Below the pieces are notes generated by a model. The model ran no database searches and was not told the DNA's origin. It was given only the letters and a program-made list of their open reading frames with translations. Positions 33,980 through 46,300 of a stretch of DNA of 64,000 nt are shown in pieces. Location: the NCBI GenBank assembly GCA_025093985.1, contig JACAAK010000006.1:1116001-1180000 (forward strand), written 5' to 3'. Position numbers and translations under genes: made by a program. This DNA comes from Calvatia gigantea (lineage: Eukaryota; Basidiomycota; Agaricomycetes; Agaricales; Lycoperdaceae). Position 1 is the first letter of the stretch. The number at the start of each line of letters is the position of its first letter.

Positions 33980-36900
33980 TGGTAGCAATTGTGCTTTATT
34001 TTCCCAAGAGTTTTCTTTGTGGTCATAACCTTTCCATTTGATATAGTATTCTCTTTGTCTGTTTTTAGTTTGGTGGTTCAGAATATCTTTAATTTCATAT
34101 TCTTCTTTTTCTTCTATTATGTTAGGAAGGGACAGTTTGGGATTGGGTCTGTGGATATTGCTTTTGGTGTATTTGGAGAGAAGGGTGGTGTGGAATATAT
34201 TGTGAATTTTCCATGTTTCAGATAGATCAAGTTGGTAGAAGAGTGGTGATAGGACTTCTTTGATTTTGAATGGTCTAAGGCATTTTGGTGCAATCTTGTT
34301 TGATTTGAATGGGAGTTTCAGGTTTCTCCATTCTAGCCACACTTGTTGTTTTAGGGTAAAGGATTTGAATTTAGATTTGATTTGTTGTTCCATGTGTTCC
34401 ATAGCTATCTTGTGGACAGCAATAGCTTCTCTTCATGCATGATCCAGGGATTCTATTTGGTAGTGGTAAAGTTTGACTCCTCAAGGATTGTAGGTATTCC
34501 ATGGGGTTTTGTTCCATACATGAGTTCAAAAGGTATTTGTTTATGATTGGAATGTATTCTTGAGTTATGGAAGAACTCAAGAATGGGGAGTGTTTCACAC
34601 TAGGTGGAAGGGTTTCCTGTGCAGTAAATAGACAGGTATGCAGAGATTTCCTGGTTGAATCATTTGGTGGTTCCATTAGACTGAGGGTGGTAGGCTGATG
34701 AGAATGATTGAGTGATTTTTAAGTGTTTCATGAGAGCTTGACTGGAGTTTGCTTAGAATCTGGGGTCACAGTCAGAGATTATCTTGTCCAGTAGTCCAAA
34801 TCTAGTATAGACTTTGTCTATAATTATGTTGGCAATTCCTTTGGCAGTGATTTCTTTCATACAAGGAGTGAAAATTACCCCTTTCATAAGTCCATAGTCT
34901 ACTATGGACAGAATTGAGTCAAATCTATGGGATTTAGGAAGGTTGGTTAATAGGTCCATTGCAATGTATACAAATGGTCTAGTGGAGGTGGGCAGTGGGA
35001 TTGGTTGTAATGGCAGGTGAGTAGGGTTCCAATTGATCTTGAATTGCTGGCAAGTACTGCATCCTTGAATGTAATTTCATATGAAGGTGCTCATTCCTGG
35101 CCAATATACTTCAGCTTTGGCCATTTGGTAAGTTTCTTGTTTTCTAGGGTGTCCAGCAGAAGGGTAGTCATGGTATCATTAGATAATATGTTGGTGGAGT
35201 TCCACATCTTCTAGGATAATGATTCTTCCTTCAAATGTCACAAAGTATCCTGATGACATGGGAATGATTCCATATTTTGAGTTGACTGCTTCTGGTAATT
35301 CTGATAGAAGTCACTTCATAGCTTCCATAGTGACTTTGTCATATTCAGATGATTTTGTGATATTGTCTTGTAATTCTTGGTCAACCAGGAAGATGAATAG
35401 TTCATTAGGTAATATGATTATCACATTAAGGAATACTTTTTCTGGGAGGACAACAACATTTTCATTGTCATTGTCATCATTGGGGGTGTGATCTGGTCTT
35501 TGTGAGAGTGTGTCTGCTGCTGGTATCTTTGTTCCAGGGACATGTTCAATTACAAAGTCAAAGTGTGTGAGGAATCCAAGCCATCAGGCTTGTCTTCTAG
35601 AGATATTTTGGGGCTTCCTCCAAAAGGTAAGGTTCTTGTGATTGATTTGTATGGTTATGTGGTGTTGGACTCCTTCTAGATAGTGTTGCCATTCTTCCAA
35701 AGCAGTAATTATGGCAAGGAGTTCTCAATTGTGTATTTCATAGTTACACTAGGTAGGATTGAATGCTTTGGATAGGAATGCTACTGGGTTGTAGTTTCCA
35801 TTTATGTTCTGCTGAGATAGAATGGCTTCTAAGGCATATTTCAAGGCATCAGTCTCAATAAAGAATGGTTTTGTTTGGTTCAGCATAAGTAAGATGGATT
35901 TCTTCATGAATTCTGCCTTTAGCCATTTGAATGCTTTGTTTGCCTTGATTTCCCATTCAAATTTCTTTGTTTTGGATAATAAGGTGTTAAGTGGTCAAGA
36001 GATGTTGGCATAGCAATGTATGAATTTTTGGTAGAAGTTGCAGAATCCCATAAATTTTCTGATATTGTGGGTAGTGTGGGGTAAGAGCCATTCTTCTATT
36101 CCATGGAGTTTGGTATTGTCCATCTCAATCTTGTCAGGGGAGATTATCATGCTGAGATACTCAAGATGAATCTTGTCAAATTCACATTTCTCTAGTTTCA
36201 GGTATAGATCATTATCCTTCAGTATCTGGAGGGCTTCCATGGTAAGGCAATCTATTTCTTCCTGAGTTTTGGCATAGATTAGAATATTATCCATGTAGAT
36301 TATGATTCCTCCTTTGTCAAGCATTTTGGCAAATATAGTATTCATTATTTTCTGAAAGGTAGCAGGGGAGTTGCACATTCCAAAGAACATGACATTCGGT
36401 TTATAGAGTCTGATGGGAGTTTTGAAGGCAGCTTTCCATTGATTGCCTTCTTGAATTCTGATATTGTTGTATCTAAGTTGGATGTCCATTTTGGTGAAGA
36501 GTTTCACTCCTTGGAGCTTATCCATAATAGTTGTAATCATGGGGATAGGGTAAGTGTTCTTCTTCATGTATTTGTTCAGGTACTGGTAGTCTTGGCAAGG
36601 GCGTAGTCTCCCATCCTTCTTTCCTACAAAGAAGAATGAAAAGGCCATTGGAGATTCAGATTCTTGGATGTATCCTTTTCAGAGGTTTTCATGTATGAAC
36701 CTTTTGAGTTCTTTGGTTTCTAGGGGAGATAGGGGATATGTTTTTCCTAGTTCCAGTTTGGATGTGTCTAGGAGTTCAATTTTGTGATTGTAGGGGTGGG
36801 TTGGTAGAAATCATTCAGATTTCTTGCTATTGAATAATGATGCAAATTTTCTGTATTTCCTAAGTAGTTTGGCTTGGTTTTTTGGGGTGGATTTCTGTAC

Positions 36901-37674
36901 TAGACTTGTAGCTTGAGTGATTTTTATGTTGATTTCAATTTTGTATGGGGTTTGGGTAATTCCATAGAGTTCATGTTCCAAGTGAAACTCATCGAAATTG
37001 ATGTTTTCCAAGTAAAGTTTTAGTTTGTTAATTGAGAGTTCTGGTTCATCAGAGTGAATGATTGCTTCAAAGACCTTTATAGCTAGTGGGTCAAAGTTTT
37101 CATCTAGGTAGGTGTATTATTTGGTGTCATTCATTCCATGGATGTCTAGGGCTATTTCATTGATGGTGGTAGGTCTGTTTGTGGATCTCACAATGAGGGG
37201 TATAATGTGGTCATTGTTTTGCCAACTAAACTCTTGAGTAGTCCAGTTTATGTCCAGATTTGTTTGTTGTAGCCAGGGGTATCTGAGGATTAGATCTTTC
37301 AATCCTATTCCTGAAACATAGGCTTCAAATAGACAGTGTTTTCCATTGATTAGAGCATTTAGCTCTATGCTTTTATAGATTGATCCATTTTCATTGGGGG
37401 TTCCATCTGCATTAGATACTTTAATAGGTTGGTTGATGGTATGAGTTTGTAGTCTATGAGTGTTAGTGAATGTAGAGGAGATGAAGTTTCCTTGAGCTCC
37501 TGAGTCAATTAATATGGTGACTATGATATTTTGTAGATGGTTCTGGTTTAATTTGATAGGGAGAAAAATTGAGGCTTTGTTGTTTGAGGTGGGGAGTTTG
37601 ATTAGGTTAATTTGTGGGTTACCCAGCAATTCTTTTTCAAGATTGGGTGATGCCTTCAAAAATTTCCAAAGGGT
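33980..37674 (-). pseudogene. pol: Pol of C (Gyp1), heavily decayed
   Basis: Reading leftwards from 37674: protease (LIDSGAQGNFISSTF, about 37480-37515), RT at 35995-36648 (MAFSFFFVGKKDGRLRPCQDY; YMDN in place of YMDD), RNase H, integrase (FHTTLL and MDLLTNLPKS blocks), and chromodomain (EEYEIKDILNHQ to SWENKAQLL, about 33985-34130). The last codons of pol are on the far side of B (about 24740-24833). Stops occur throughout, many at former CGA. CpG is nearly absent. A CpG change has altered the last Asp of the RT motif. Confidence 0.9.
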
Positions 37675-39575
37675 TTGAGTGTTGAGTTGGTAATGTAGAC
37701 TTCTCTGAACTCCATTCATTTGTCAGTTGGGAGTTCTCTGATCATAGCTTGAATATCCAGTGCAGAGATTTTTCAAGTTTGATTTGGGGCAGAGCTGGAA
37801 TAGTTTCATGAGGGTTGTAGTGGTTGAGGTCGTGAATATTATGGTGGTTGCATAAATCTTCATTGTGGAGGGTTAGGTTGTTTGGAAGGTAGTTTATCCT
37901 TAGATAGGTTTGGGTCAAGGTTCAGACAGTTGCTGATAAGGTGTCCAAATTTTCCACATCCTATACATTTTCTGGCTTTGTAGTGAGCAACTTGCTCAGC
38001 AGTGAAGACAGCATTTAGTTGTAGTTTAAGATTGTTAGGATTGGAGTTGTCATTGTCTAGTTCTTGTTCCAGATAGTATGGTTCTTCATCTTCATAAGGT
38101 GGTTCATAGTAGTCTTGTGATTCCATTTGTATTTCATATACTGTTTATCTAGGTTGGTTATTTGATTGAAAATGAGTGTGATAGTTTTGTTGAGGGAATT
38201 GTGGTGGCTAGTAGGGGGTTGGATTTCTAGGGAAATTTCAAGGCTACATTGCATCAGCTTAATGATTGACAGAGTCTTGTTGTACTGCATCAGTGTACTA
38301 TTCAGTGATGGTTTTAGGTAGTCTTTCTTTCCTTGTCCAGACTTCTCTGGCTAAAGAAGGGTTGAGCCCTCATTTGTATTGCTCAATTAATGCTTCATTG
38401 TCTTGGATCCCTCCAATTGATACAAGATGTTGAAATTCAAGGTTGAAGTCAGCTGCTGATGTTTTGTTTTGTTTTAGTTCATACCATTGTCTTCATACAG
38501 TAATTTGTTCATTCTACTGGGGTGAAGTGTTTTAGGATTTCTGTCTCAAATTCTTTAAATGTAGAGTATCTCCATGGGATAGGTCTTTCATGAGCATCAG
38601 TGATTTGGCTTTTGTAGTATTGCTCTGACCAGAATCCAGCTTTTCCTTCAACTATAAGGCGAAGGATGAATCTGATCTGGTGTTGATCATCCATAAATGC
38701 TCTTGGATTCATTTTGAGGTAGTTCTTGACTAACATTCATCAAGTTTTGAATCTTGGGTTGGTTCTATCAAAGTTTGGAGGTTTTTGTCCAATTTCATTT
38801 GAGTTTCCATTATTTCCTACAAACTGTATAGCAGGAGTTCGATGTCTTCATTGGCCTTTACTTCCTCCTCCAAGTGAGAAAGAGGATGGAGTGAATGGAG
38901 CATTGCTGGGATTTTGTGATAAGGAAGGGGAGGGAGAGGGTGCTCTGCCTCTTCAACCTTTACTAGGAGACCTTCTACTAAGAGGTCTTTGTGTTCCAAT
39001 TCCAAATATTGGGGTTGTTGCTCTAGAAGTTGGTTGGTCTGGGGGTGGCTGAGTACTTGTTTGAGTTTGAGTTTGAGTTGAAGCAGCTATCATTTCAGTT
39101 TCTAGATATACTGGTTCTTGGGATTCAAAACCAGGGATGTCTGGGTATTCAAGGGTATCTGAAGCATATAGAAGATGGTCTCTTTCTCTGTTGGAGAAGT
39201 TTGATACTTCATCTGGATGTTTGGGCAGCTGATGGAACATTTCATCATTGGAGTTGTCTTTGAGGATAGATGGTAGTATTTGGAGGTTTTTAATTCCAAA
39301 TTGGGAGGGAAATATGGCTCTGGACAGTGTTTGTGGTAGTGATTCCTGTGATGGGTGTTGTTTAGGTAAATCAGGTTGAAAATAGTCGAATTTGCCACTT
39401 TGGGATGGCTTAGGGGGTTGGAATTCATTAGATTTCCTTGTGGGTGTAGGTAGTTCTTGGAGTAACTTTGGTTTCTGAGATCTTGTGCATAGGGTATAAT
39501 AGATTCTTTCTAGATAAGGTGCTGAAGGTCCTTCTGGTTGATAGGCACATTGGGGTGGTGGTGTGGTAGGGCATC
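37656..39575 (-). pseudogene. gag: Gag of C (Gyp1), decayed
   Basis: Recognised by the knuckle CIGCGKFGHLISNC (about 37930-37980), capsid blocks (PRAFMDDQHQIRFIL, CHERPIPWRYSTFKEFE-like, 38509-38736), and the N-terminal blocks NEMFHQLP and DTLEYPDIPGFESQEP (39100-39240). It keeps the gag stop in the run matching TTTTTGA at 37656-37664. At about 39575-39595 its 5' end is fused to the tail of an ORF2 in the same orientation, so the LTR and leader are missing. Confidence 0.85.
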
Positions 39576-39589
39576 ATGGGGGTTGGAAT

Positions 39590-39889
39590 AGACAGGTGGT
39601 TGATAGTGCTCCATCATTTGGTTTACTGCCTCTACATGTTTAGGGTAGCAAGGGCAGTGTTCAGGTTTATGTTGGGGGTTCTGAGTTTTACAGATTCAGC
39701 AGAAGTATTGGGGACAGGACCATTTGTAGTGTCCTGGTTTCATTTTGTAGCAGATAGGGCATATGGTATATTGGCAATGGCTAGCCCAATGGCCAATTGC
39801 TGGAAGACAGAGCTTTTCACATTTCTTGCAGAATACTCCAGAGATAAAATTCACATTATTCATAGCTTGGGATTGGGTTAGGGTTCATT
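39590..39889 (-). pseudogene. Second copy of the ORF2 Cys-rich end, fused to C gag
   Basis: Reads MNNVNFISGVFCKKCEKLC, then CPICYKMKPGHYKWSC and C-TGA-ICKTQNPKHKPEHC, i.e. the three knuckles of Gyp1 ORF2. The TGA (39696-39698) is at the same place as in B and in the other C copy. It starts at the equivalent of the ATGA site of B and ends at NPHDAL, where the sequence switches to gag. It is a duplicate of 23000-23300. Confidence 0.85.
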
Positions 39890-40505
39890 TGTTATGAACT
39901 CACCTGCAGACTAACCTTACTCCTCCTTAAACATATTAACTTTTTATTTTAGACTTTCCCATTCTTTTCACTTCTGTATACCCCAGTCTGTTCTTTATTT
40001 ATTTAATACATATATTTCTATTCTTACTTCTTATAACTCCTTTTGAGTCATGTTCCTGTTTCACCTTCTCTATTCCCATAAACAGACTTCTATCTACTCA
40101 TCTTCAACTTCCTATGACTTATATTGCTTCTTTTCCATTCCCCATGACTCCTTAACTTACCAATTAACCCATAGTAGTCTCCTATTGACTCATATTCCTT
40201 TACTACATAATTACCCATCTCCTATGTATAGCTAGTATATAAGCCTTAAGTAGTATGTCTGTATTACCTTAGGTTATTCTAGTAACAAGCTTTCTTATCT
40301 TTGCTTGTCTGCTACAAGGTTAACAACCTTGGGGACTGCAGTGACATTTAACTTGGACTTCTCAGACAAGTGCAAGCTTCTACTCAAGGGAGCAATCTAA
40401 AGTCTGTACAGAAGTCATTGAGACTTGTCATATACTCCTGGGCTATAGCATTGAACCTCTTCCTGAGTGGAGACAATCTGGGCCCAGTTGCAAAGTAAGG
40501 TAACA
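39890..40505 (+). repeat. Left LTR of D
   Basis: Begins TGTTATGAAC. The last nine or so bases of the B-type end are missing (GGTAACA joins directly to TAAGAATAACC). Most CpG sites of B are TG or CA here. Confidence 0.85.
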
Positions 40506-40980
40506 TAAGAATAACCTCATCCCTTCTCTCATTTCTAAACAGTTTCTTACAGCCAGCTTCTGCTGATTATTCCTCCATCCAGTTGACATTGAGAAGCCTT
40601 CTTGGTAATAGGGTCAAGAAGAGTAGAACTTCAAGTCTACTGATTTTGTTTCATCCTCTGCTAGATAGCATCAAGAAGAGTGGGACTGTTCACCACTATG
40701 TTACTATTCTCTATCATCCTCTGTGTATTGACACATTGAGAAGCCTCTACCTAGTAGTATTGAGTAGAGCAGGCCTGGTTACTGCTTTCTGTTTTCTTTC
40801 ACCACATTGCAAAAAGGGAAACATCCCTCACACCCTCCTTCCTCTTCTGAATGATCATTCCATACCCTGACTCAACACTTCTTTGAATTTCAATGACAAA
40901 GACTATGATGATAGTGTCTCCCTTGACTTCTCCTGTCTATCTGCATAAATTTTGGAGTAATTTACCTAAAGACAGGCTAA
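40506..40980 (+). other. Internal remnant of D
   Basis: 40506-40890 matches the B leader and start of gag, with an extra copy of an AGAAGAG-containing segment of about 100 bases. 40890-40980 matches the end of ORF2 and the purine tract. The joint is near a TTTCAAYGAC stretch. No gene. Confidence 0.75.
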
Positions 40981-41609
40981 TGTTATGAACTTAACCATGG
41001 ACTAATCTTACTCCTCTGAAAATGTATTAACCTTCTATTAGACTTTTCTTATTTTCCATATACCCTGGTCCCATCTTTATTTATCTATCACATGTACTTC
41101 TAGTTCACTTCTTATAACTTGTTCTGAGTCATGTTTCTGTTTATACCTCATAGTCTCACTACCAGACTTCTATCTACTCATCTCTCTCTTCTCTTGACTC
41201 ATATCACTTCTTTTCTATTCATTACTTATTCCCTATGACTCCATAGATTACCAATTAACCCATAGTAGTCTCCCATTGACTTATATATACCCTTTTACTA
41301 TGTAATTACTCATCTCTTATGCATAGCTAGTATATAAACCTTAAGTAGTACACTTGTATTACCTTAGGTTATTCTAGTAACAAGCTTTCTTATCTTCACT
41401 TGTCTGCTACAAGGTTAACAACCTTGGGGACTGCAGTGACATTTAACTTGGACTTCTCAGACAAGTGCAAGCTTCTACTTGAGGGAGCAATCTGAAGTCT
41501 GCACAGAAGTCATTGAGACTTGTCAAATACTCCTGGGCTATAGTGTTGAACCTCTCCCTGAGTGGAGATGATCCAGGCCCAGTTGTGAAGTAAGGTAACA
41601 CACATAACA
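40981..41609 (+). repeat. Right LTR of D
   Basis: Begins TGTTATGAAC and ends CACATAACA, 629 bases. Contains ATATAAA and AGGTTATTCT at the expected places. Confidence 0.88.
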
Positions 41610-42080
41610 GGAGGACTGTGGCTTCAATGTATGTATTGTGCCCTTCTGCCAACAAATAGTCCTAACTTCAGAATGAAAGTTGAGGACAGAGACAGAGACA
41701 GAGACAGAAGTAGAATAGGAATAGCATGTTACTAAGTAAATTTCAGACTGAGAATTACAAGTGAAGTAGCTACAGTTTATATACATAAGGAAGGATAGTT
41801 CTACAAAAGGAAACTACTATAACTTCATGTATGGGCCAGGTACAGCCACTAGATAGAAACACTGGAAATGTAACTAACTAAAAGGAATAAGGTAAAACAG
41901 GAATGTTATGAATGGGAAAAGGAAATTGCAACTGAGAAATAGGAGTAGATATGACAACTGGAGAAATGTACAAGGAGGATAATTGGAAATTAATGTCAGA
42001 TATCAATAATAAGAATAGAGTGTGGGAGAGATGGGGGAGAGCAGATGAGAGCAAATGGTAAATGAAATATAAATGGAATA
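41610..42080 (-). repeat. LTR-X, partial, reverse orientation
   Basis: Starts GGAGGACTGTGGCTTC, the reverse complement of the 3' part of the LTR at 7054-7675, and includes the same GACAGA microsatellite. It lacks the first 60-70 LTR bases at its right end and a few bases next to D. Confidence 0.8.
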
Positions 42081-42510
42081 TGTCATGGGCCCCTTATTTC
42101 AACATATGGAGAAAGGAGAAGTAAAACAATATAAGCTCTCTAAGAACCTAGACATAGCAGCTGTGGAGATGGAAATAATATGGACTGATGATTCTGACAG
42201 ACACTTATTGAATATGGACATATGACAGGTGAAATGTGTAGAAGCTTATGGACTTCTAGATACTTAACAGACAATAACTCAGTAGGTGGACTAAGTAGGC
42301 TATAGGACTTACTAAGACAAGAACTTAGCTTAGTATAAAAGAAGAAGGATAATTGTAGATTAAACTTAAGTTTAATCTTTCTTAAATAGCTTGTAACAAG
42401 TAATTGTGTTACTGTAAAGCAAATACAAGCCTTGACACATTCTATCAATTCCTCTTTCCACCTTAAACCTATCCAATGCAGAAACATCTCAAGTATACTA
42501 TGTTGGTTAG
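42081..42510. other. Unassigned 430-bp island between inverted LTR-X pieces
   Basis: No gene seen. TGTCATGGGC at 42081, TATAAAAG near 42333 and TTGTAACA ending at 42398 would fit a small TG...CA LTR, but no target duplication supports this. A perfect 18-base palindrome centred on CTTAAG lies at 42359-42376. Confidence 0.3.
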
Positions 42511-42824
42511 TGTCACAACCTGTATACATGCCCACCCACTTCACCTGCTCTTACCTGGACTATATTCCATTTATGTTTTATTTACCATTCACTCTCACCC
42601 ACTCTCCTCTGTCCCCCCCACACTCCATTGTTATTCTTAATGTCTAACATTAATTCTGGTTATCCTCCTTGTATATTTCTCCAGTCATTATATCTACTCC
42701 CACTTTCCTTGCAATTTCCTTTTTCTATTTATAACATTCCTGTTTCACCTTATTCCTTTTAGTTAGTTGCATCTCCAGCATTTCTATCTAGTAGCCATAC
42801 CTGGCCCATATATAAAGTCATAAT
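42511..42824 (+). repeat. LTR-X, 5' half, plus orientation
   Basis: Begins TGTCACAACCTGTATACATG and follows the first half of 7054-7675 to GTCATAAT, where element L starts. Confidence 0.82.
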
Positions 42825-43363
42825 TGTTGAATCTTGATCTGTACCACTATGTTGGTTCAGTCTATTTATAGCTGTAACAGGTCTTGAGTACTTCACTTTC
42901 AAAGGGTCAATAATAACAGACATCTCAGACTATGGACTACATATGAGAGTAATATACCACACTACTGTAGCTGGTTAGATGACTCTGCATGGAATCTTCT
43001 AGTACATGCATTGTACACAGTATGCACCCTTTATGCTACTGGTAGATAGTGTTACCTCCCTGTTTCAGGTTGTATGGTCACATCACCTAGAACTTAGTAT
43101 ATAAGTAACTCTATGTAGTATACATATGTAAGGACTCTTGTCCTAAGACATCATCTTCATTCTTCAAACTATTAGTCTCTACTTAAGTGTGCTTTACCGC
43201 TACCTTGCCCTCCTCTATAGAGCTGATGGGCTGGTATAAGTCTCTCTGGAATTCTCTGGATCTCTCTTATACTGTCTCTGGGTGAGTATGACTACCCTTC
43301 ACCACTCATACACACTAGTATAGTAGTGTGATTATATTGGGATGTTATCTCATTCTCTCAACA
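42825..43363 (+). repeat. 5' LTR of L (Cop2-like, 539 bp)
   Basis: Begins TGTTGAATCTTGATCTGTAC and ends TCTCTCAACA. The first 100 bases and several later blocks match the 408-base LTR of I, with insertions. Confidence 0.8.
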
Positions 43364-43376
43364 GGTTATGGGCCCC
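43364..43376 (+). promoter_or_regulatory. Primer binding site of L, copia-type
   Basis: GGTTATGGGCCCC directly abuts the LTR and is identical to that of I. Confidence 0.75.
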
Positions 43377-46300
43377 AACCACCACTCACTTGGACCACAT
43401 TTAGTGATGCCAGTAGAGTTTGAGGAGGCTATGGTCATATTCAACCTGGGAGACAGTGGTACCTTTGGTCCACTTGATACCCTGTCTAACTCATGTTGTG
43501 AATGTACACACTACATGCAGTAGTCCAACATGATGCTGACATGTTGTTCACCCATTCTTGGATTAGTCTTGGCAAACTATTACCCCTGGTCTGGTTCAGC
43601 CTCTTACAGTCCACTCTCCACTCTTTTGGGTTATAGCAAGAATTATTCCACTCTTGTTGCTTCACCTCCATTCTTATGTTTTCTCTGATCAATGATGACT
43701 CTTTGGGCTTTCTGGGTTCTTTTCCAATCCACCTCAGTATTTAGCCTATATGATGTATCATTTACACTGAGCATTATGCTCTGCTTCACTGGTCATTCCG
43801 CTGGGTCCAGGATAATATATCTTGTTGACTGCGATAAGAACCAGTGTTAGGTAAAATTATAAGTCTTGTGTTCTTGTGTTTCAAGTCAATTGAGTTTATC
43901 TCTCCTTGAAGTTCCAAACACACTACAAGCAAGAACCTGAGCCACTTGATCTGCTTGGCTAGCAGTTCAAAGCTACTGAGTCCCACTTATTTCTTATAGC
44001 TGGGATATATGCAATATCTTTGAGAAGCCCACTATTTGTTCCTTCATTAGGCTTTCATGCTTTACCCTTCTATATCAATTTGACTACTGCTCATTCCTCC
44101 AATGGATGGTCCATGTGCATTAGCACTTTATGCCATACTAAGGCAATGGATGGCAGCACTTGTAGTACTTATGTTGGTATGGTAGACAGTGACTGCAAGG
44201 TCTGCAGCACCAATAAAACCATAGGTATTATGCCCAAGTAGCAGCAGTAACTGCACACACAAATTATCCAAAGGAGACAACAAGGAGAAGAACACTTTAC
44301 AGCATCCTTGAAGCAGGGAAATAAGGGAAGAAGGATAATGAGCTGGATATTCCACTATTATGTCATTTTCAGGAAACATTTGGAATATAGTTTAAATACT
44401 ACACTGGTACAAGATTGCCACAGTATACTATTTCTCTTGTAAAAGTACTGTGTTGCCATATATCATGCCCTACTTCTAGCACCAATGTTACTTTGCTTGA
44501 GTCAAGTACATAATTGCACCCAAGCTTGAGACCTGCTGCTAACCTTAAATGGTCTTCATCACAAAGAGCAAGGATGAGTGTGGTTCATACTGCTTTGTCT
44601 GCCGACAGGCTGGGAAAAAACAAAGGGAGCTTTAAAGAAGTTTGACTTTATGGAAGTCATCATCCACAATTAGGACTTGAGTGCACCATTTAGCAATTAC
44701 AATTGAGAAAGAGGTTTTAGATTGAGCACCAAGGTATAAAACACTAATGAACTCTTTAAGAAATCCTATAGCCACTCCTATCAGTGCTTGGCACCAGAGA
44801 AGTCCTTGTGATTGCCATTATAATAGATGTTGCAAATCTTGGTTCCAACAGAAGAATATATGGGTTAGTATTTCCAACTTTATACTCCTTGAAAATGCAT
44901 TGAAAGCTGGCATGAGCAATGCTGCTTCTAAGCAACAAGTGAGCTATCCTTACAAATAATATAGAGATGAGAGTAGAAGCATTTTGCTCTATTCACTTGA
45001 GAAGAATATCACCAGTGTGATCTCGTGAATCACCTTATTTAAAAAGGAAGGAAGAAATGGCATGTCTCAGAATAGCAGAAACAGCTCCCAATGTAAACAG
45101 TTGAGCTTTCACACTTTGTCACTGGATTGTACTTTATAACCTTCACTATTACATAGCTTTGAGGCAAAAGTCTGGAACCATCAAAAAGACAAGTAGCTGA
45201 GCTGCATATATTCTAACATACATCTATAGACTTAGGAAAAAGATTTGTTTGTGCCATGTTAAAAGTGTTGCACTGATCTTCCATCAAGAAAAATCTACAA
45301 CATATGTTCTTGAGCAAAATGCTTTTGAGGCAATTGTTAAAGGTTACTACCTTTGCAACTAGTCAGAAAGAGCTGTATGATTCCACCTGATCTCATTGTT
45401 GTATACAAACTTGCAATTCTAGCAAGGAGATTTCAGTCACATGGAACAATACACCTAACTAGACTATATTGTTTGATATTATCGAACAGAACATTCCTTC
45501 GATTGCACCTTCTCCAAGTTATTTTAGATATGTTGAAAACAGTGCTCCAATTCTATTGCCATCTAGGATATACTATAGGGGAAACTGCACTAGTACCTCT
45601 TCCTGGAATTTTCTTATACAAATATCCTCATCCTTGAGTGTTTTACTCAGACTTGATGGAAATGCTTGTCAATTATTACAACACTACTCTATGACTTCTC
45701 ATCTCAAGTTGCATGGTTGTTCTCCTTTGAAAGGAGTTTTGAGGCTCCAAGCACATTAGAAAAACCTCTTCAGTTTGCAGCTTAAATTGTCACTGCACTA
45801 ATTCCAGAGGAAAGTTTGTCAACAAGAGGCACTTAGCATTATTTGTGGCATTATTGAATGACCTTCTATTCCCTATATGCATTCACAATGGTTGAAGTAG
45901 AGAGACTGATCCACACTCCACCTTGAGAAAAGCCTAAAAGCTTTACAGCTTCAGGACTGTCTTACCTGATTCTCAGTGCAGTTAGCATTGACTAGAGCTG
46001 TGTTTTTATGTGCCAGTCCAGCATCTTTAGTAGAAGACACTTTACAGTGTAAAATCAAGGAATACACCATTAATTTGGTTCTGTACTGTGGATTTGGATC
46101 ATGGTGCATTTGAATTCACAATGACTGCCCAAACATGACTGCAAATCCAAGATGATTCTATTCCTCAGTTGTAATTGATCAACAAGAACTTTGAGTTTAT
46201 GTAGCACATAAAAAGGCTTCACATTACAATACACCTTATTCAATGAGGGAAATATCCCTTAAATGCCATGATACTGACTGGATAGCAGTTACCAGTCTAA

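Larger units (their letters stand above)
22606..39889 (-). mobile_element. Element C: old Ty3/gypsy (Gyp1), interrupted by B and F
   Basis: Minus strand, in two blocks (22606-24833 and 33975-39889) that join exactly across B at the chromodomain end. Order leftwards: a partial ORF2 piece, gag, pol, ORF2, LTR. CpG is almost absent compared with B, and stops are frequent. The left LTR is cut by F. The right end has no LTR in the minus orientation and joins a chimeric ORF2 fragment and then element D. Confidence 0.88.
39890..41609 (+). mobile_element. Element D: LTR-LTR deletion derivative of Gyp1
   Basis: Two Gyp1-type LTRs in plus orientation separated by only 475 bases: the leader, the first gag codons, and the last ORF2 codons with the polypurine segment. 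No coding capacity remains, but LTRs, primer site and purine tract are kept, as in non-autonomous TRIM-like elements. Flanks (TCATT and GGAGG) do not match, so at least one end was rearranged after insertion. Confidence 0.85.
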
